In this document: positions 8,371 through 16,238 of the stretch, piece by piece | Layout: the number at the start of each line of letters is the position of its first letter | Numbering within the stretch: position 1 is the first letter of the stretch | Origin: Bacteroidota bacterium | Lineage (GTDB): Bacteria; Bacteroidota; Ignavibacteria; Ignavibacteriales; Ignavibacteriaceae | NCBI GenBank assembly: GCA_021813585.1 | Contig: JAKAJV010000034.1 | Span: forward strand, 1 to 41,739 | Reading direction: 5' to 3' | Length of the DNA: 41,739 nt | Notes under the pieces: model-generated | What the model saw: only the letters and a program-made list of their open reading frames with translations | What the model was told of the DNA's origin: nothing | The model's database searches: none | Program-made: the position numbers and the translations under genes

Positions 8371-8829
8371 TTACAGCTTAGTATAACCGTATACCAGAAA
8401 AATCTTTTTATTTTCAGCACCAGTATTGTTAATGCTGTTTATCCGCTTAATATCTGCGATGAAAGAGGAACTTAAATCCAAGCCCGGGAGACGATCGGAC
8501 AAATTAGGGAATAATTCTTTTGTAGTAGGGCCTAGTGTAAATGCAAACTTCAAATTTATTTCCGCGCCGGTATTTATTGAACCGAATCCGGCCCCATAGC
8601 CTAAAACCGAATCCACCCTTACTAAAGCGATGCACGGCGCTTTTGAACACGGGGAATTATCATTTGTATCTAGAGTTGAATCTATTCTGAATATAGTTCC
8701 TTTTATTCTACAGTACCCTGGAGGGATTGAACTGCTGCCGGTCGTTCCTATTTTGCTGAAGTGACTGCCCTGCGAACAAGCGGCTATTAACACCAATAGA
8801 ATTGAGAGCGAAAATAAAAGTTTATGCAT
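8371..8829 (-). CDS. Small lipoprotein of unknown function
   Basis: 152 residues with a clear type II signal peptide and lipobox (SILLVLIAAC, lipidated Cys at residue 18), so it should be membrane-anchored. The mature part is Ser/Gly-rich at first, then has beta-type stretches (GYCRIKGTIFRID, CIALVRVDSVLGYG, EINLKFAFTLGP) reminiscent of small OB-like or beta-sandwich domains; two nearby cysteines (CSKAPC) could form a disulphide. I recognise no family. TAGGAG stands directly upstream of the ATG. The start lies only 5 bases from the proposed attC-like core site at 8835-8841, so it may be the gene following a cassette insertion. Confidence 0.75.
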   Translation of the reverse strand: MHKLLFSLSILLVLIAACSQGSHFSKIGTTGSSSIPPGYCRIKGTIFRIDSTLDTNDNSPCSKAPCIALVRVDSVLGYGAGFGSINTGAEINLKFAFTLGPTTKELFPNLSDRLPGLDLSSSFIADIKRINSINNTGAENKKIFLVYGYTKL

Positions 8830-8834
8830 AGGAC

Positions 8835-9046
8835 TCCTAACGACTTTGCCGCTAACCGGCAGCCCAGAACAACAATGCCGCTTAAAGCTACAATGCCGAT
8901 AATTATTAAAAACATTTTTTACCTAACTACCTTGAGCAAGTTAGCCGACACAGCTTGCCCGCCTATGATAGGCGGGGACTAACCAACCCGACAATTACCA
9001 AAATGCCGAATGCGAACAGGCTGTCCGGTTGAGCGGCGGGTTAGTT
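8835..9046 (-). repeat. attC-like imperfect palindrome behind mazEF
   Basis: The outer arms CCTAAC (8836-8841) and GTTAG (9040-9044) and the inner arms CCGCTAACCGGCAGCC (8849-8864) and GGCTGTCCGGTTGAGCGG (9019-9036) pair with two unpaired extra bases in the right-hand arm. This layout, with RYYYAAC/GTTRRRY-like ends and extrahelical bases in one arm, is that of integron attC sites. Read on the minus strand it directly follows the mazF stop. The core heptamers are one base off consensus and no IntI is present, so the call is tentative. Confidence 0.4.
8958..8976. repeat. Small REP-like hairpin
   Basis: CCCGCCTA and TAGGCGGG flank a TGA loop (8-bp perfect GC-rich stem). It lies inside the proposed attC-like palindrome. 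Short GC palindromes like this are often dispersed in Bacteroidota genomes; copy number elsewhere cannot be judged. Confidence 0.6.
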
Positions 9047-9051
9047 ACCGT

Positions 9052-9399
9052 CTATGGATTAATCAATACATTTATCTTACCAAGTACTTCATTTAATTCG
9101 GGCTTTGGTAGCTTACAAATAAATTCAGCCTCTCTAGTTTTCCAATCAAGACTCTTGAATTGGTCTGATAATACAACTCCTCTGATTTCTAAACACTCTG
9201 GAATTTTTACTTCAAATGGATAATCTTTTATTTGGCTTGTTATAGGACAACATATAGCTAATTCAGTCTTTTGATTATATGTTTGAGGTGAAATTACTAA
9301 GGCAGGTCGCCTCCCAGCTTGTTCAAGACCGGATTGAGGATTAAAATTTAGCCAAACAATGTCCCCTCTTTCAGGAGAATATCCTTTTGATTTTACCAA
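9052..9399 (-). CDS. mazF: MazF-family endoribonuclease toxin
   Basis: 115 residues. The N-terminus GDIVWLNFNPQSGLEQAGRRPALVIS has the MazF/PemK features: GDIVW, then the QAGRRPALVIS strand holding the catalytic arginine, followed by CCPITSQIKDYPFEVKIP with the conserved threonine/serine, and GVVLSDQFKSLDW. Family members cleave mRNA at short sequence-specific sites. The ATG overlaps the end of mazE by 7 bp, so the two are coupled, antitoxin first. The stop is 5-10 bases from the proposed attC-like element. Key residues look intact and the toxin is probably functional. Confidence 0.92.
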   Translation of the reverse strand: MVKSKGYSPERGDIVWLNFNPQSGLEQAGRRPALVISPQTYNQKTELAICCPITSQIKDYPFEVKIPECLEIRGVVLSDQFKSLDWKTREAEFICKLPKPELNEVLGKINVLINP

Positions 9400-9635
9400 T
9401 GTTCGTTCCCAACTTGTTTACCGAAATCCACCTCACTGTGAAGATTAGATTTTTTTATACCAGCTAATAATTCTTTAAGCGAATATTTCTTCTCTTCAAC
9501 GGGTTCTATAACTATCTTATTTTCTTCTAAAGTAAGATTAACATATTCATCTTCACGAATTTTAGATTGAAAGGCAAAAGCTTTTGGAATCCTTAACGCT
9601 AAGCTATTGCCCCACTTTTGAATTTTAGTACGCAT
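9393..9635 (-). CDS. mazE: MazE-family antitoxin (AbrB/SpoVT swapped-hairpin DNA-binding)
   Basis: 80 residues beginning TKIQKWGNSLALRIPKAFA, the classic MazE/AbrB swapped-hairpin domain that binds DNA and autoregulates the operon; the C-terminal half (LLAGIKKSNLHSEVDFGKQVGNEHW) is acidic and probably unstructured, which in MazE wraps around the MazF dimer and blocks its active site. It precedes mazF with a 7-bp overlap. A Bacteroidota-type promoter lies 30 bp upstream of the ATG. Confidence 0.92.
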   Translation of the reverse strand: MRTKIQKWGNSLALRIPKAFAFQSKIREDEYVNLTLEENKIVIEPVEEKKYSLKELLAGIKKSNLHSEVDFGKQVGNEHW

Positions 9636-9664
9636 GGCTATACCTTTTTAACTTGTTTCTACAA

Positions 9665-9695
9665 CAAAGATACATATCAAAAACATAACTTTCAA
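9665..9695 (-). promoter_or_regulatory. Bacteroidota-type promoter of mazEF
   Basis: On the minus strand, TTG (9695-9693), a 20-base spacer and TATCTTTG (9672-9665) match the Bacteroidota sigma consensus TTG-N19-21-TAnnTTTG. The expected transcription start is about 20 bases before the mazE ATG. Confidence 0.55.
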
Positions 9696-9742
9696 TGAAC
9701 TGAGACTTTTCATTATCCAGCAAACACGATGAGGTAACTAAC

Positions 9743-10247
9743 TACCGGATTTTGTATAGAAAACTTAAAGGAATAATTTAATTTTTTCAATAAGCCTAAA
9801 TAAGAATGCTTCGCTTCAATGTGAGTTAAAACATTTTAATATAAAAATTAAATATTACGCATGATTCGTGAATAAACAACTGGTACATTACTACTCTAGG
9901 CCTGACGAGACTATTGCAGCGACGTGCCGGTTCAAAAAATTAAATTAAGCTTTGGACTTTCTTCATCGGTGCAACTCCACAGCTTCTGAAAAACCTTTTC
10001 ACAGCCGTACAAGCTGATGAAAGTAAGACAGAACGGACAAGAATACGATATTAAAATTTACGAGATTGACTTTAGAAAAAGTAAATTAGAAACTATATTT
10101 GTCTACCAATTTTCTTAATCGTAATCTTTCTCTTTATCTTAATCGGATTTGTCAAATTAAGGTGGTTTGAATTGAGCTAGAGCAAGAGTAAGAGCAAGAG
10201 TAAAGATTAAGTAAGAATCATGAACAAACATATAGAAAAATTATTAA
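9743..10247. other. Intergenic region without a convincing gene
   Basis: About 500 AT-rich bases. A 34-codon open stretch near 9956-10057 has no start codon or recognisable family. TATATTTG at 10094-10101 fits a TAnnTTTG box for the following ROK gene but lacks a well-spaced TTG. Bases 10175-10205 hold short imperfect AGAGCAAGAGTA repeats. Confidence 0.5.
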
Positions 10248-11351
10248 ATGAATTTCAACACCGACAAACGAACTGTAATGACTCTTGACGCAGGCGGGAC
10301 AAATCTTGTCTTTACGGCGATGCAGGGCAATGAGCAGGTTATGGATGAAATTACATTGCCAAGCAATGCCGACAATCTTGATAAATGCATGTCATCAATC
10401 GTCGACGGCTTTAGCCAGGTAAAATCAAAATTAAAAAACAAGCCGGTTGCTATCAGCTTTGCTTTTCCGGGTCCGGCGGATTATCCCAACGGAATTATTG
10501 GCGACTTACCAAATTTGCCTGCATTCCGCGGCGGTGTGGCATTAGGCCCGATGCTGCAGGGAAAGTTCGGACTTCCTGTCTTCATAAATAACGACGGTGA
10601 TTTATACGCCTTCGGCGAAGCGATTGCCGGTTTACTGCCTTTAATAAATGAAAGTTTGGAAAAAGCAGGAAGCGTTAAGAGATATAAAAATCTTTTAGGA
10701 TTGACTTTCGGAACCGGCTTCGGCGCGGGAATAGTCCGCGACGGAAATTTATTTCTCGGCGATAATTCGGGTGCAGGCGAGATTTGGCTTCTGCGCGACA
10801 AGCTGAATTATAATACTCATATCGAAGAGCATGTAAGCATACGCGGACTAAGAAAAGTTTTTGCGCGCGAAGCAAAAATAAATTTCGAAGATTCACCTTC
10901 GCCTAAAGAAATATATGAAATATGTACAGGTAAAAAAGAAGGCAATAAAGAGGCCGCAGCCAAAGCCTACCGGGAGTTTGCCGAAGCTGCCGGCGATGCA
11001 ATTGCAAATGCGGTTACTTTGATTGACGGCCTTACAGTAATCGGCGGCGGGCTTGCCGGCGCCTCGGATATCTTTCTGCCCAGACTGGTTGATGAAATGA
11101 ACGGCAAATATACCAGACCTGACGGAACGCAGTTCAGAAGGCTGTCCTCTGTAGTTTATAATCTTGAAGATGAAAAACAGATGTTAGAATTTTTGAAGGG
11201 GAAGACGAGAGAAATCCCGGTCTACGGTACGGATAAAAAAATTAAATACGATTATGAGACGCGCACCGGAGTCGGCATTTCAAAGATCGGTACGAGCAAA
11301 GCAATATCAATCGGGGCTTACGCATTCGCATTAAATGAGCTCGATAAATAA
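10248..11351 (+). CDS. ROK-family sugar kinase (glucokinase-like)
   Basis: 367 residues. The N-terminal phosphate-binding loop VMTLDAGGTNLVFTAM is the ROK/ASKHA ATPase motif 1; AISFAFPGPADYPNGIIGDLPNLP and VFINNDGDLYAFGEAI contain the sugar-binding and catalytic Asp (NNDGD) region; LGLTFGTGFGAGIVRDGNLFLG is the second phosphate loop; GLTVIGGGLAG is the adenosine motif. The classical ROK zinc motif (GHx9-11CxCGxxGC) is not visible, and the corresponding segment reads GAGEIWLL, so this is a zinc-less variant. It lies before a hexose transporter gene, 184 bp away, which suggests phosphorylation of an imported sugar. ATG at 10248 has no strong ribosome site; an internal ATG at 10278 would cut the first strand. 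Confidence 0.88.
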   Translation: MNFNTDKRTVMTLDAGGTNLVFTAMQGNEQVMDEITLPSNADNLDKCMSSIVDGFSQVKSKLKNKPVAISFAFPGPADYPNGIIGDLPNLPAFRGGVALGPMLQGKFGLPVFINNDGDLYAFGEAIAGLLPLINESLEKAGSVKRYKNLLGLTFGTGFGAGIVRDGNLFLGDNSGAGEIWLLRDKLNYNTHIEEHVSIRGLRKVFAREAKINFEDSPSPKEIYEICTGKKEGNKEAAAKAYREFAEAAGDAIANAVTLIDGLTVIGGGLAGASDIFLPRLVDEMNGKYTRPDGTQFRRLSSVVYNLEDEKQMLEFLKGKTREIPVYGTDKKIKYDYETRTGVGISKIGTSKAISIGAYAFALNELDK

Positions 11352-11535
11352 TTTCCGGGGAAATTATCTATCATCAAGCGAACTGAATACGGAGATATAA
11401 AAAAATATTCTGCATGCAGACGGGTTCAAGTTTAATTAAAGTCCCGTCAGATTGGCGTTCATAAAATATCATAATGGATTTTGTATTATCCAAATAATTA
11501 TTCAAAATATTTTCTTAAATAGAAAGTAGAATTTT

Positions 11536-12957
11536 ATGGCAGGAATTCCAGGAACAATAGAGAACAGAGCGGTAGCTTCCCAGGACTCGCAGGTGCAAAG
11601 CTACCGAGGTCCTTTTGCTATAATGACAACATTGTTTTTCATGTGGGGATTTATGACGGTGTGGAATGATATTCTTATTCCGCGTTTTAAAGAAGCGTTC
11701 ACTCTAAATTATTTTCAAGCGATGCTCGTGCAGTTCGCATTCTTCGGAGCTTACTTTGTCGGCTCGCTGCTTTACTTTATTATTTCTATGACGACCGGTG
11801 ACCCGATTGCAAGAATCGGATATAAGAACGGAATAGTCATCGGACTATTGATTTCAGCATTCGGCAGCGCGCTCTTTTATCCCGCTGCAACTGCAACTTC
11901 CTATCCGATGTTTCTGATTGCATTGTTTATTGTCGGGCTTGGCTTTGCGATGCTTCAGATCGCAGCCAATCCTTACGTTACAATTCTCGGCCCAGAGCGG
12001 ACAGCATCAAGCAGATTGAATCTTGCTCAAGGATTTAATTCGGTAGGAACAACAATGGGCCCGTTAATAGGCGGCTACTTAATCTTTCAGTACTTTGATA
12101 AAGCCGGAATGCACGGAGCCGAATCTGTAAAGATTCCATATATAACTTTCAGCGTTGTGTTTTTAATACTTGCGGGAATTTTCTTCTTCGTTCATCTCCC
12201 TCATATAGGTGAAGGAAAAATTAAGAAGGGCGCAGGCGCGTTAAAGTTCCCTCACGTTGTTTTGGGAATCATCGCCATCTTTATGTACGTTGGCGGTGAA
12301 GTATCAGTAGGCAGTTCAATAATTAATTTTCTCGGACAGCCGGGCATTGCCGGTTTAACTGCCGTTGAAGCCAGCAAGTATGTCTCACTCTTCTGGGGCG
12401 GTATGTTGATTGGCCGCTTTATGGGTGCGGTTGAATTGAGCGAAATGAAGGTCGTAAACAAAAAGATTATTCTGGCTGCCATTCCGGTTGCTGCATTTAT
12501 TATTCTCGGACTTGTTAGCGGCTGGGATGTTGTGAAGGATTATCTTCCACTATTAATACTTTGCTGGCTGCTGTTCCAATTCGGCAAAGCAAACGCTGGT
12601 CGTACTCTTACAATATTTTGTGCAACTATTGTAGTTCTGCTATTAACCACTATTGCCGTCGGCGGTAAAGTTGCGATGTGGTGTGTAGTCGGCGTCGGGT
12701 TGTTCTCATCAATCGGATGGTCTAACACATTCTCGCTCGCGCTTGAAGGTACCGGCATTTTTAAAAGCCAGGTCTCATCGCTTCTTGTAATGGCAATTCT
12801 AGGCGGAGCTATTTTACCGCCTCTGCAAGGGCACATCGCCGACCTTGGCGGGTTGCAAATCTCTTACATCGTTCCGCTGATTGCTTATTCATACGTCGGC
12901 TTCTACGGCCTGAAAGGTCATCGCATCGGTAGAAGCAAGGAAACCGCGGCTGCTTGA
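11536..12957 (+). CDS. FHS-family sugar:H+ symporter (FucP/GluP-like MFS transporter)
   Basis: 473 residues with about 12 hydrophobic segments. MWGFMTVWNDILIPRFKEAFTLNYFQAMLVQFAFFGAYFV is the typical first two helices of the fucose/glucose/galactose-proton symporter family, including the Asn-Asp pair, and FIVGLGFAMLQIAANPYVTILGPE with LAQGFNSVGTTMGPLIGG are further hallmarks. It acts in the inner membrane and likely imports a hexose that the neighbouring ROK kinase phosphorylates. The upstream gap holds two weak hairpins, one right after the kinase stop and one at 11419-11448 (GACGGG/CCCGTC), which may attenuate readthrough. The sugar specificity cannot be told from sequence. Confidence 0.9.
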   Translation: MAGIPGTIENRAVASQDSQVQSYRGPFAIMTTLFFMWGFMTVWNDILIPRFKEAFTLNYFQAMLVQFAFFGAYFVGSLLYFIISMTTGDPIARIGYKNGIVIGLLISAFGSALFYPAATATSYPMFLIALFIVGLGFAMLQIAANPYVTILGPERTASSRLNLAQGFNSVGTTMGPLIGGYLIFQYFDKAGMHGAESVKIPYITFSVVFLILAGIFFFVHLPHIGEGKIKKGAGALKFPHVVLGIIAIFMYVGGEVSVGSSIINFLGQPGIAGLTAVEASKYVSLFWGGMLIGRFMGAVELSEMKVVNKKIILAAIPVAAFIILGLVSGWDVVKDYLPLLILCWLLFQFGKANAGRTLTIFCATIVVLLLTTIAVGGKVAMWCVVGVGLFSSIGWSNTFSLALEGTGIFKSQVSSLLVMAILGGAILPPLQGHIADLGGLQISYIVPLIAYSYVGFYGLKGHRIGRSKETAAA

Positions 12958-13031
12958 TATTATTAACTGAAGTTAGGCATTTAACTTTCAACGTTGCAGC
13001 TGCAGTAGTAATAGATTTGGAACAAATAAAT

Positions 13032-13061
13032 AAAAAGCTGCTCTTTCGAACAGCTTTTTTT
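13032..13061. terminator. Original tRNA-Val/transporter terminator left of the element
   Basis: AAAAAGCTG and CAGCTTTTT pair around a 10-base loop, with a run of T on the plus and a run of T on the minus strand as well, so it can stop both the transporter transcript and the former tRNA-Val transcript. It directly abuts the displaced tRNA 3' end. Confidence 0.8.
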
Positions 13062-13108
13062 GTGGGGGCTGAAGGAGTCGAACCTCCGACCCTCTGCTTG
13101 TAAGGCAG
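13062..13108 (-). repeat. attL: displaced 3' fragment of tRNA-Val
   Basis: Identical over 47 bp to 35014-35060. It contains the T-arm, the anticodon 3' stem and the acceptor 3' strand of tRNA-Val in minus orientation and then diverges into non-tRNA sequence, so it cannot form a tRNA. This is the original chromosomal 3' end pushed away by insertion. Confidence 0.93.
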
Positions 13109-13164
13109 CGGGATTCTTTGTAATCCATCCAGTTTTTACCGCTTTTTACCACTTGCCGGACATT

Positions 13165-13173
13165 GTCGGTACA
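13165..13173 (+). promoter_or_regulatory. Putative integrase arm-type site, left end
   Basis: GTCGGTACA lies between attL and the integrase ATG and is the same 9-mer as the repeats at 34925-34933 and 34936-34944 near the right end. Short direct repeats at both element ends near the integrase gene are typical of arm-type binding sites; binding here would also overlap the integrase leader. Confidence 0.45.
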
Positions 13174-13192
13174 TCCGTAAGGAGTACCAACC

Positions 13193-14218
13193 ATGTTTTT
13201 AACCAAAGATTCCAAATCGCCGTACTATCAATTAGTTTATTTCGTTGATGGTAAAAGGACAAAAATTTCTACTAAAACTTCCGATAGGGAAGAAGCAGAA
13301 AAATTTCTAAAAGCTTTTAATCCAGAACCAACCAAGCCGGAAGCCGCGGGAACCAAGAGCCATATTTCTCTAGTTAAATTTTCCGAAGAGTATAAAACCT
13401 ATGTCGGAAATACTTACTCTAAAAAATACCTTAGTCAAGCTGTTGTACCTTCATTTAATAAACTTCTAAAGATAGTCCCTAATTTGCCGCTTGATTGTAT
13501 TTCAACAAAAACCATTGATCAATTTATTTCAACTATTCAAGCAAAGTCAAGCTTTGCAGCTTCTCTTTATTATCGCACCTTAAAGGCAGCTTTCACAAAA
13601 GCTGTAGTTTGGAATTACATCCCGGAAAATCCATTTAATAAAATCAAAGCTCCAAAAGTAACGCAGTCTTTGCCCGCATTTGTAACCTTTGATGAACTTC
13701 AAATTATCATAAATAATACTGAATACGATTTTCTTAAACCGCTTTTTTATACGGCATTCTTTACCGGTATGCGGCTTGGCGAGTTAGTAAATATGAAATG
13801 GAACTGGATAGACTTTTCAAATAATTTTATCACTACCAAATGCGATGAATCATTTACCACCAAAAACAGAAAAGAGAGGTATATTCCTATTAATCCAACC
13901 TTAAAAAATATTTTAACCGGCATCCAACCAAAAATTTGTAATATTGAAAATGATGCTTTTGTATTTACTAACCGGCTTGGATTTAAACTTAATGAAGGTT
14001 TTGTAAGTAAGGTTTTCAAACGTGCAGTAAGGCAGTCAAAAATAAATAATAAAATTCACTTTCATTCCTTGCGTCATTCGTTCTGTTCAAACCTAGTCCA
14101 GAAAGGAGTAAGCTTATATGTCGTTAAAGATTTGGCTGGTCATCAAAATATTAAAACAACTCAGATCTATTCCCATTTGCAGAAACAAAATATGATGGAT
14201 GCGGTAAATTTACTATAA
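13193..14218 (+). CDS. int: Tyrosine recombinase, element integrase
   Basis: 341 residues. N-terminal arm/SAM-like core-binding region (about 55-150) and a C-terminal catalytic domain with the complete set: Arg194 in TGMRLGELVNM, His291 and Arg294 in HSLRHSFCS, His317 in LAGHQNIKTTQ and nucleophile Tyr326 in TQIYSHL. This enzyme would catalyse integration and excision between the tRNA-Val core and the element attP. It starts 84 bp inside the left attachment repeat and reads into the element, the normal place for a tRNA-targeting integrase. AAGGAG at 13179-13184 supports the start. A GTCGGTACA repeat just upstream may let it autoregulate. Confidence 0.93.
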   Translation: MFLTKDSKSPYYQLVYFVDGKRTKISTKTSDREEAEKFLKAFNPEPTKPEAAGTKSHISLVKFSEEYKTYVGNTYSKKYLSQAVVPSFNKLLKIVPNLPLDCISTKTIDQFISTIQAKSSFAASLYYRTLKAAFTKAVVWNYIPENPFNKIKAPKVTQSLPAFVTFDELQIIINNTEYDFLKPLFYTAFFTGMRLGELVNMKWNWIDFSNNFITTKCDESFTTKNRKERYIPINPTLKNILTGIQPKICNIENDAFVFTNRLGFKLNEGFVSKVFKRAVRQSKINNKIHFHSLRHSFCSNLVQKGVSLYVVKDLAGHQNIKTTQIYSHLQKQNMMDAVNLL

Positions 14219-14247
14219 AGGCAAATTAATATTGTATTCTAATATAT

Positions 14248-14481
14248 TTAGTATGATGAAGCAATGTAATTATGAAGATTACTACCGCTGCCACTTTGAA
14301 TATACATTGGGCCAATAGATGTATTTTCGACTTTGATAAATTCTATATTATTAGAATTTAATGGTAAAACAATACCCTGGATTAATACATCATTTGGGTT
14401 TATTTCATATTTTTCAATTTTGTTAAGATGATCTTCCGTTGGAAAATCAAAATTGAAATCTATTAAATTCATATATTCCAT
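14248..14481 (-). CDS. 77-residue unknown protein behind the SDH-type protease
   Basis: A small protein with no recognisable family. It begins MEYMNLIDFNFDFPTEDHLN and ends with a Gly/Ser/Asn-rich tail (IQSGSGSNLHNYIASSY). No cysteines, membrane segments or coiled coils are visible. It starts 26 bp after the stop of the Clp-fold protease gene on the same strand, so the two are very likely co-transcribed; a role as substrate, adaptor or inhibitor of that protease is a guess from position. It is the last gene of the minus-strand block and converges with the integrase gene. Confidence 0.6.
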   Translation of the reverse strand: MEYMNLIDFNFDFPTEDHLNKIEKYEINPNDVLIQGIVLPLNSNNIEFIKVENTSIGPMYIQSGSGSNLHNYIASSY

Positions 14482-14507
14482 AAGGTAAGCCTTTAATTTA
14501 ATTAAAA

Positions 14508-15767
14508 CTAATTAATCCATCCAATATATTCAAGAACAAATTCAATATTCTTTTTTACTAATGATAAATCCAATTCATTGGGCAATGATTTTATTATGTC
14601 ATTAAAATTTTTTTCTATACCTGCATAAGATTGTTCTATTCCCATTAAAATAGGATTTGTTGGATTCGTATTAAGGATATTTGCAATTTGTGCCCTTAAA
14701 TTATTAATATTTGCTTGGATTTGCAAAAGTTGTGCTTTTAATGTTTTTAATGCTTGTCCATTTTGCCCAGAATGCTGAATTATTTGCAACCTAAAATTTT
14801 GATCCTGTATAAATGTCCTCAATATTTTCTGCTTAAAATTTAATTTACTTGAATTATACATACTTTCAATAAATACCGGACTTGTATCTAATAATTTTTC
14901 ATTTTGGTCACCCAAAAAAACATTAGGGTCAAAAAATTCTTTCAATTTCATTTCTTTTTCATATTCACTATATAGCTCCCAGAATAATTTTTCTTCATTT
15001 TCTGCAGCATCAATAACTATACCATCAAGCCCAATTGAATTTCTTGCTTCGTCTCTGAAAATACTATGATTATGTGTATAAAGTCTCTCTGTCAATTCAT
15101 CAACAATTTTCGTTACTTTTTCTGTACTATTGCCATTATCGAAATGTAATCCCAAAAGTTTACGTGTCAATAATCTAATTTGACTATGTGATCTTTTTAC
15201 GTTTCCTAGCGCAAGCGGATGTACTTTATTAGCCAATATTTGAAAAACTTTTGTCACGTTATCCTCATTTTCTATACCAACAACCTCTTTATCCTTTGCC
15301 AAAGATATAAATGAAGCTACATCTTCTACACTTATACCTAAAGGCATATTGTTTTCCTTTGGATTAAATGCATTAGCTACTGTTGGATCTATAGGACTTA
15401 AGGATCCATTTTTAGTCATGATAATTTTGTTAGCTCCAAGTGCGATCAATGTTGCTGCACTATGAGCGTGCATTGGGACTAAAACATTAAATTCCTTACA
15501 ATAATTTCTTATGTTGTTTACTAGCGGCCAAGCTGTATTTGTATCTCCACCCCTACTATATATAAAAAGGTCTATTTTTTCACATTTATTTGGGCACATT
15601 TCCTTTAAATGTGATATAATTTTATTAATTTGATCTGGTGCAATTTGTGCTTGTATGCCTTGTATCGGAAACGTGGAGTATCTATCTGAGGTAATAAGGG
15701 TTACTACCTTTGATTTTCTTTCTTTCTCAATTTTTTCAATAATAATTTTTCTTTCTTCGTATCCCAT
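14508..15767 (-). CDS. SDH/SppA-type Clp-fold serine protease-like protein
   Basis: 419 residues. The first 140 residues carry the crotonase/Clp-fold features of the SDH-family (serine dehydrogenase-proteinase-like) group: IDLFIYSRGGDTNTAWPLVNNIR forms the oxyanion-side strand and helix, VPMHAHSAATLIALGANKIIMT contains the likely nucleophile Ser103 after a HAHSAAT turn, and LSPIDPTV supplies the conserved Asp-Pro segment. No signal peptide or membrane anchor is seen, so it acts in the cytoplasm. Residues from about 230 on are helical and charged with a coiled-coil-like stretch (about 335-375: GQALKTLKAQLLQIQANINNLRAQ). Proteins of this type occur in mobile islands but their substrates are unknown. 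It pairs with the following 77-residue gene. Confidence 0.75.
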   Translation of the reverse strand: MGYEERKIIIEKIEKERKSKVVTLITSDRYSTFPIQGIQAQIAPDQINKIISHLKEMCPNKCEKIDLFIYSRGGDTNTAWPLVNNIRNYCKEFNVLVPMHAHSAATLIALGANKIIMTKNGSLSPIDPTVANAFNPKENNMPLGISVEDVASFISLAKDKEVVGIENEDNVTKVFQILANKVHPLALGNVKRSHSQIRLLTRKLLGLHFDNGNSTEKVTKIVDELTERLYTHNHSIFRDEARNSIGLDGIVIDAAENEEKLFWELYSEYEKEMKLKEFFDPNVFLGDQNEKLLDTSPVFIESMYNSSKLNFKQKILRTFIQDQNFRLQIIQHSGQNGQALKTLKAQLLQIQANINNLRAQIANILNTNPTNPILMGIEQSYAGIEKNFNDIIKSLPNELDLSLVKKNIEFVLEYIGWIN

Positions 15768-15933
15768 ACTAAATGTTCTAAGTTTATTTTAAATACTCTA
15801 ATATATTTAAGGAATTTCCATCTTTATTACAAGTTTGTATTCAACTTTCTGCTTATTTAGGTAAATTTAACATATTCTGTGGTTACTCTTTTTCCCCTAC
15901 AGCATAGTGCCGTTTCACCTCAATATTTGCCCG

Positions 15934-16212
15934 CTACGCTGCCAAATTTCCTTTCCTTGATATATTTATCCTCGCAAAGTATATTTCCTCTTTCTCGTTG
16001 AATTCCGCTTTTGACCCAGTCAAAGTTTTTAAAGCTTTCCTTGCAACAATAGGACGCGTAAATATTGCCTGGAAAATCCATAGCTTACAATTATAGCCAA
16101 ATCCTACGAGTTTAAACTTTTCTCGTCTTTTCATTTTATTTGCCGCATCCCTGTTTTCAGTTTGGAACCGGTAAAAGTTCTCTCCCCGGATTTCCTGCCA
16201 CATATAAATCAT
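15934..16212 (-). CDS. 92-residue unknown basic protein
   Basis: Basic protein with MWQEIRGENFYRFQTENRDAANKMKRREKFKLVGFGYNCKLWIFQ, then FTRPIVARKALKTLTGSKAEF. No family recognised; the Lys/Arg-rich helices suggest nucleic-acid contact but there is no defined motif. AGGAG lies 8 bases before the ATG. It follows the polymerase-like gene by 26 bp on the same strand, so it is probably an accessory partner of that protein. The gap of about 170 bp to the next gene downstream (15768-15933) holds nothing I can name. Confidence 0.6.
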   Translation of the reverse strand: MIYMWQEIRGENFYRFQTENRDAANKMKRREKFKLVGFGYNCKLWIFQAIFTRPIVARKALKTLTGSKAEFNEKEEIYFARINISRKGNLAA

Positions 16213-16238
16213 TTCTCTTTCTCCTATAATTTTTAATA

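Noticed and set aside
8787-8915. 42-codon minus-strand ORF with a hydrophobic N-terminus (MFLIIIGIVALSGIVVLGC) overlapping the lipoprotein start
   Set aside because: It lies inside the proposed attC-like palindrome, and a similar hydrophobic open stretch arises from the other arm, so the frame is more likely a by-product of the repeat.
9956-10057. 34-codon protein-like stretch (IGATPQLLKNLFTAVQADES)
   Set aside because: No start codon, stops close on both sides and no recognisable family; possibly a very old gene remnant but not supportable.
13062-13108. A second tRNA-Val gene at the left boundary
   Set aside because: Only the 3' part is present; the D-arm and acceptor 5' strand are missing, so it is an attachment-site remnant.
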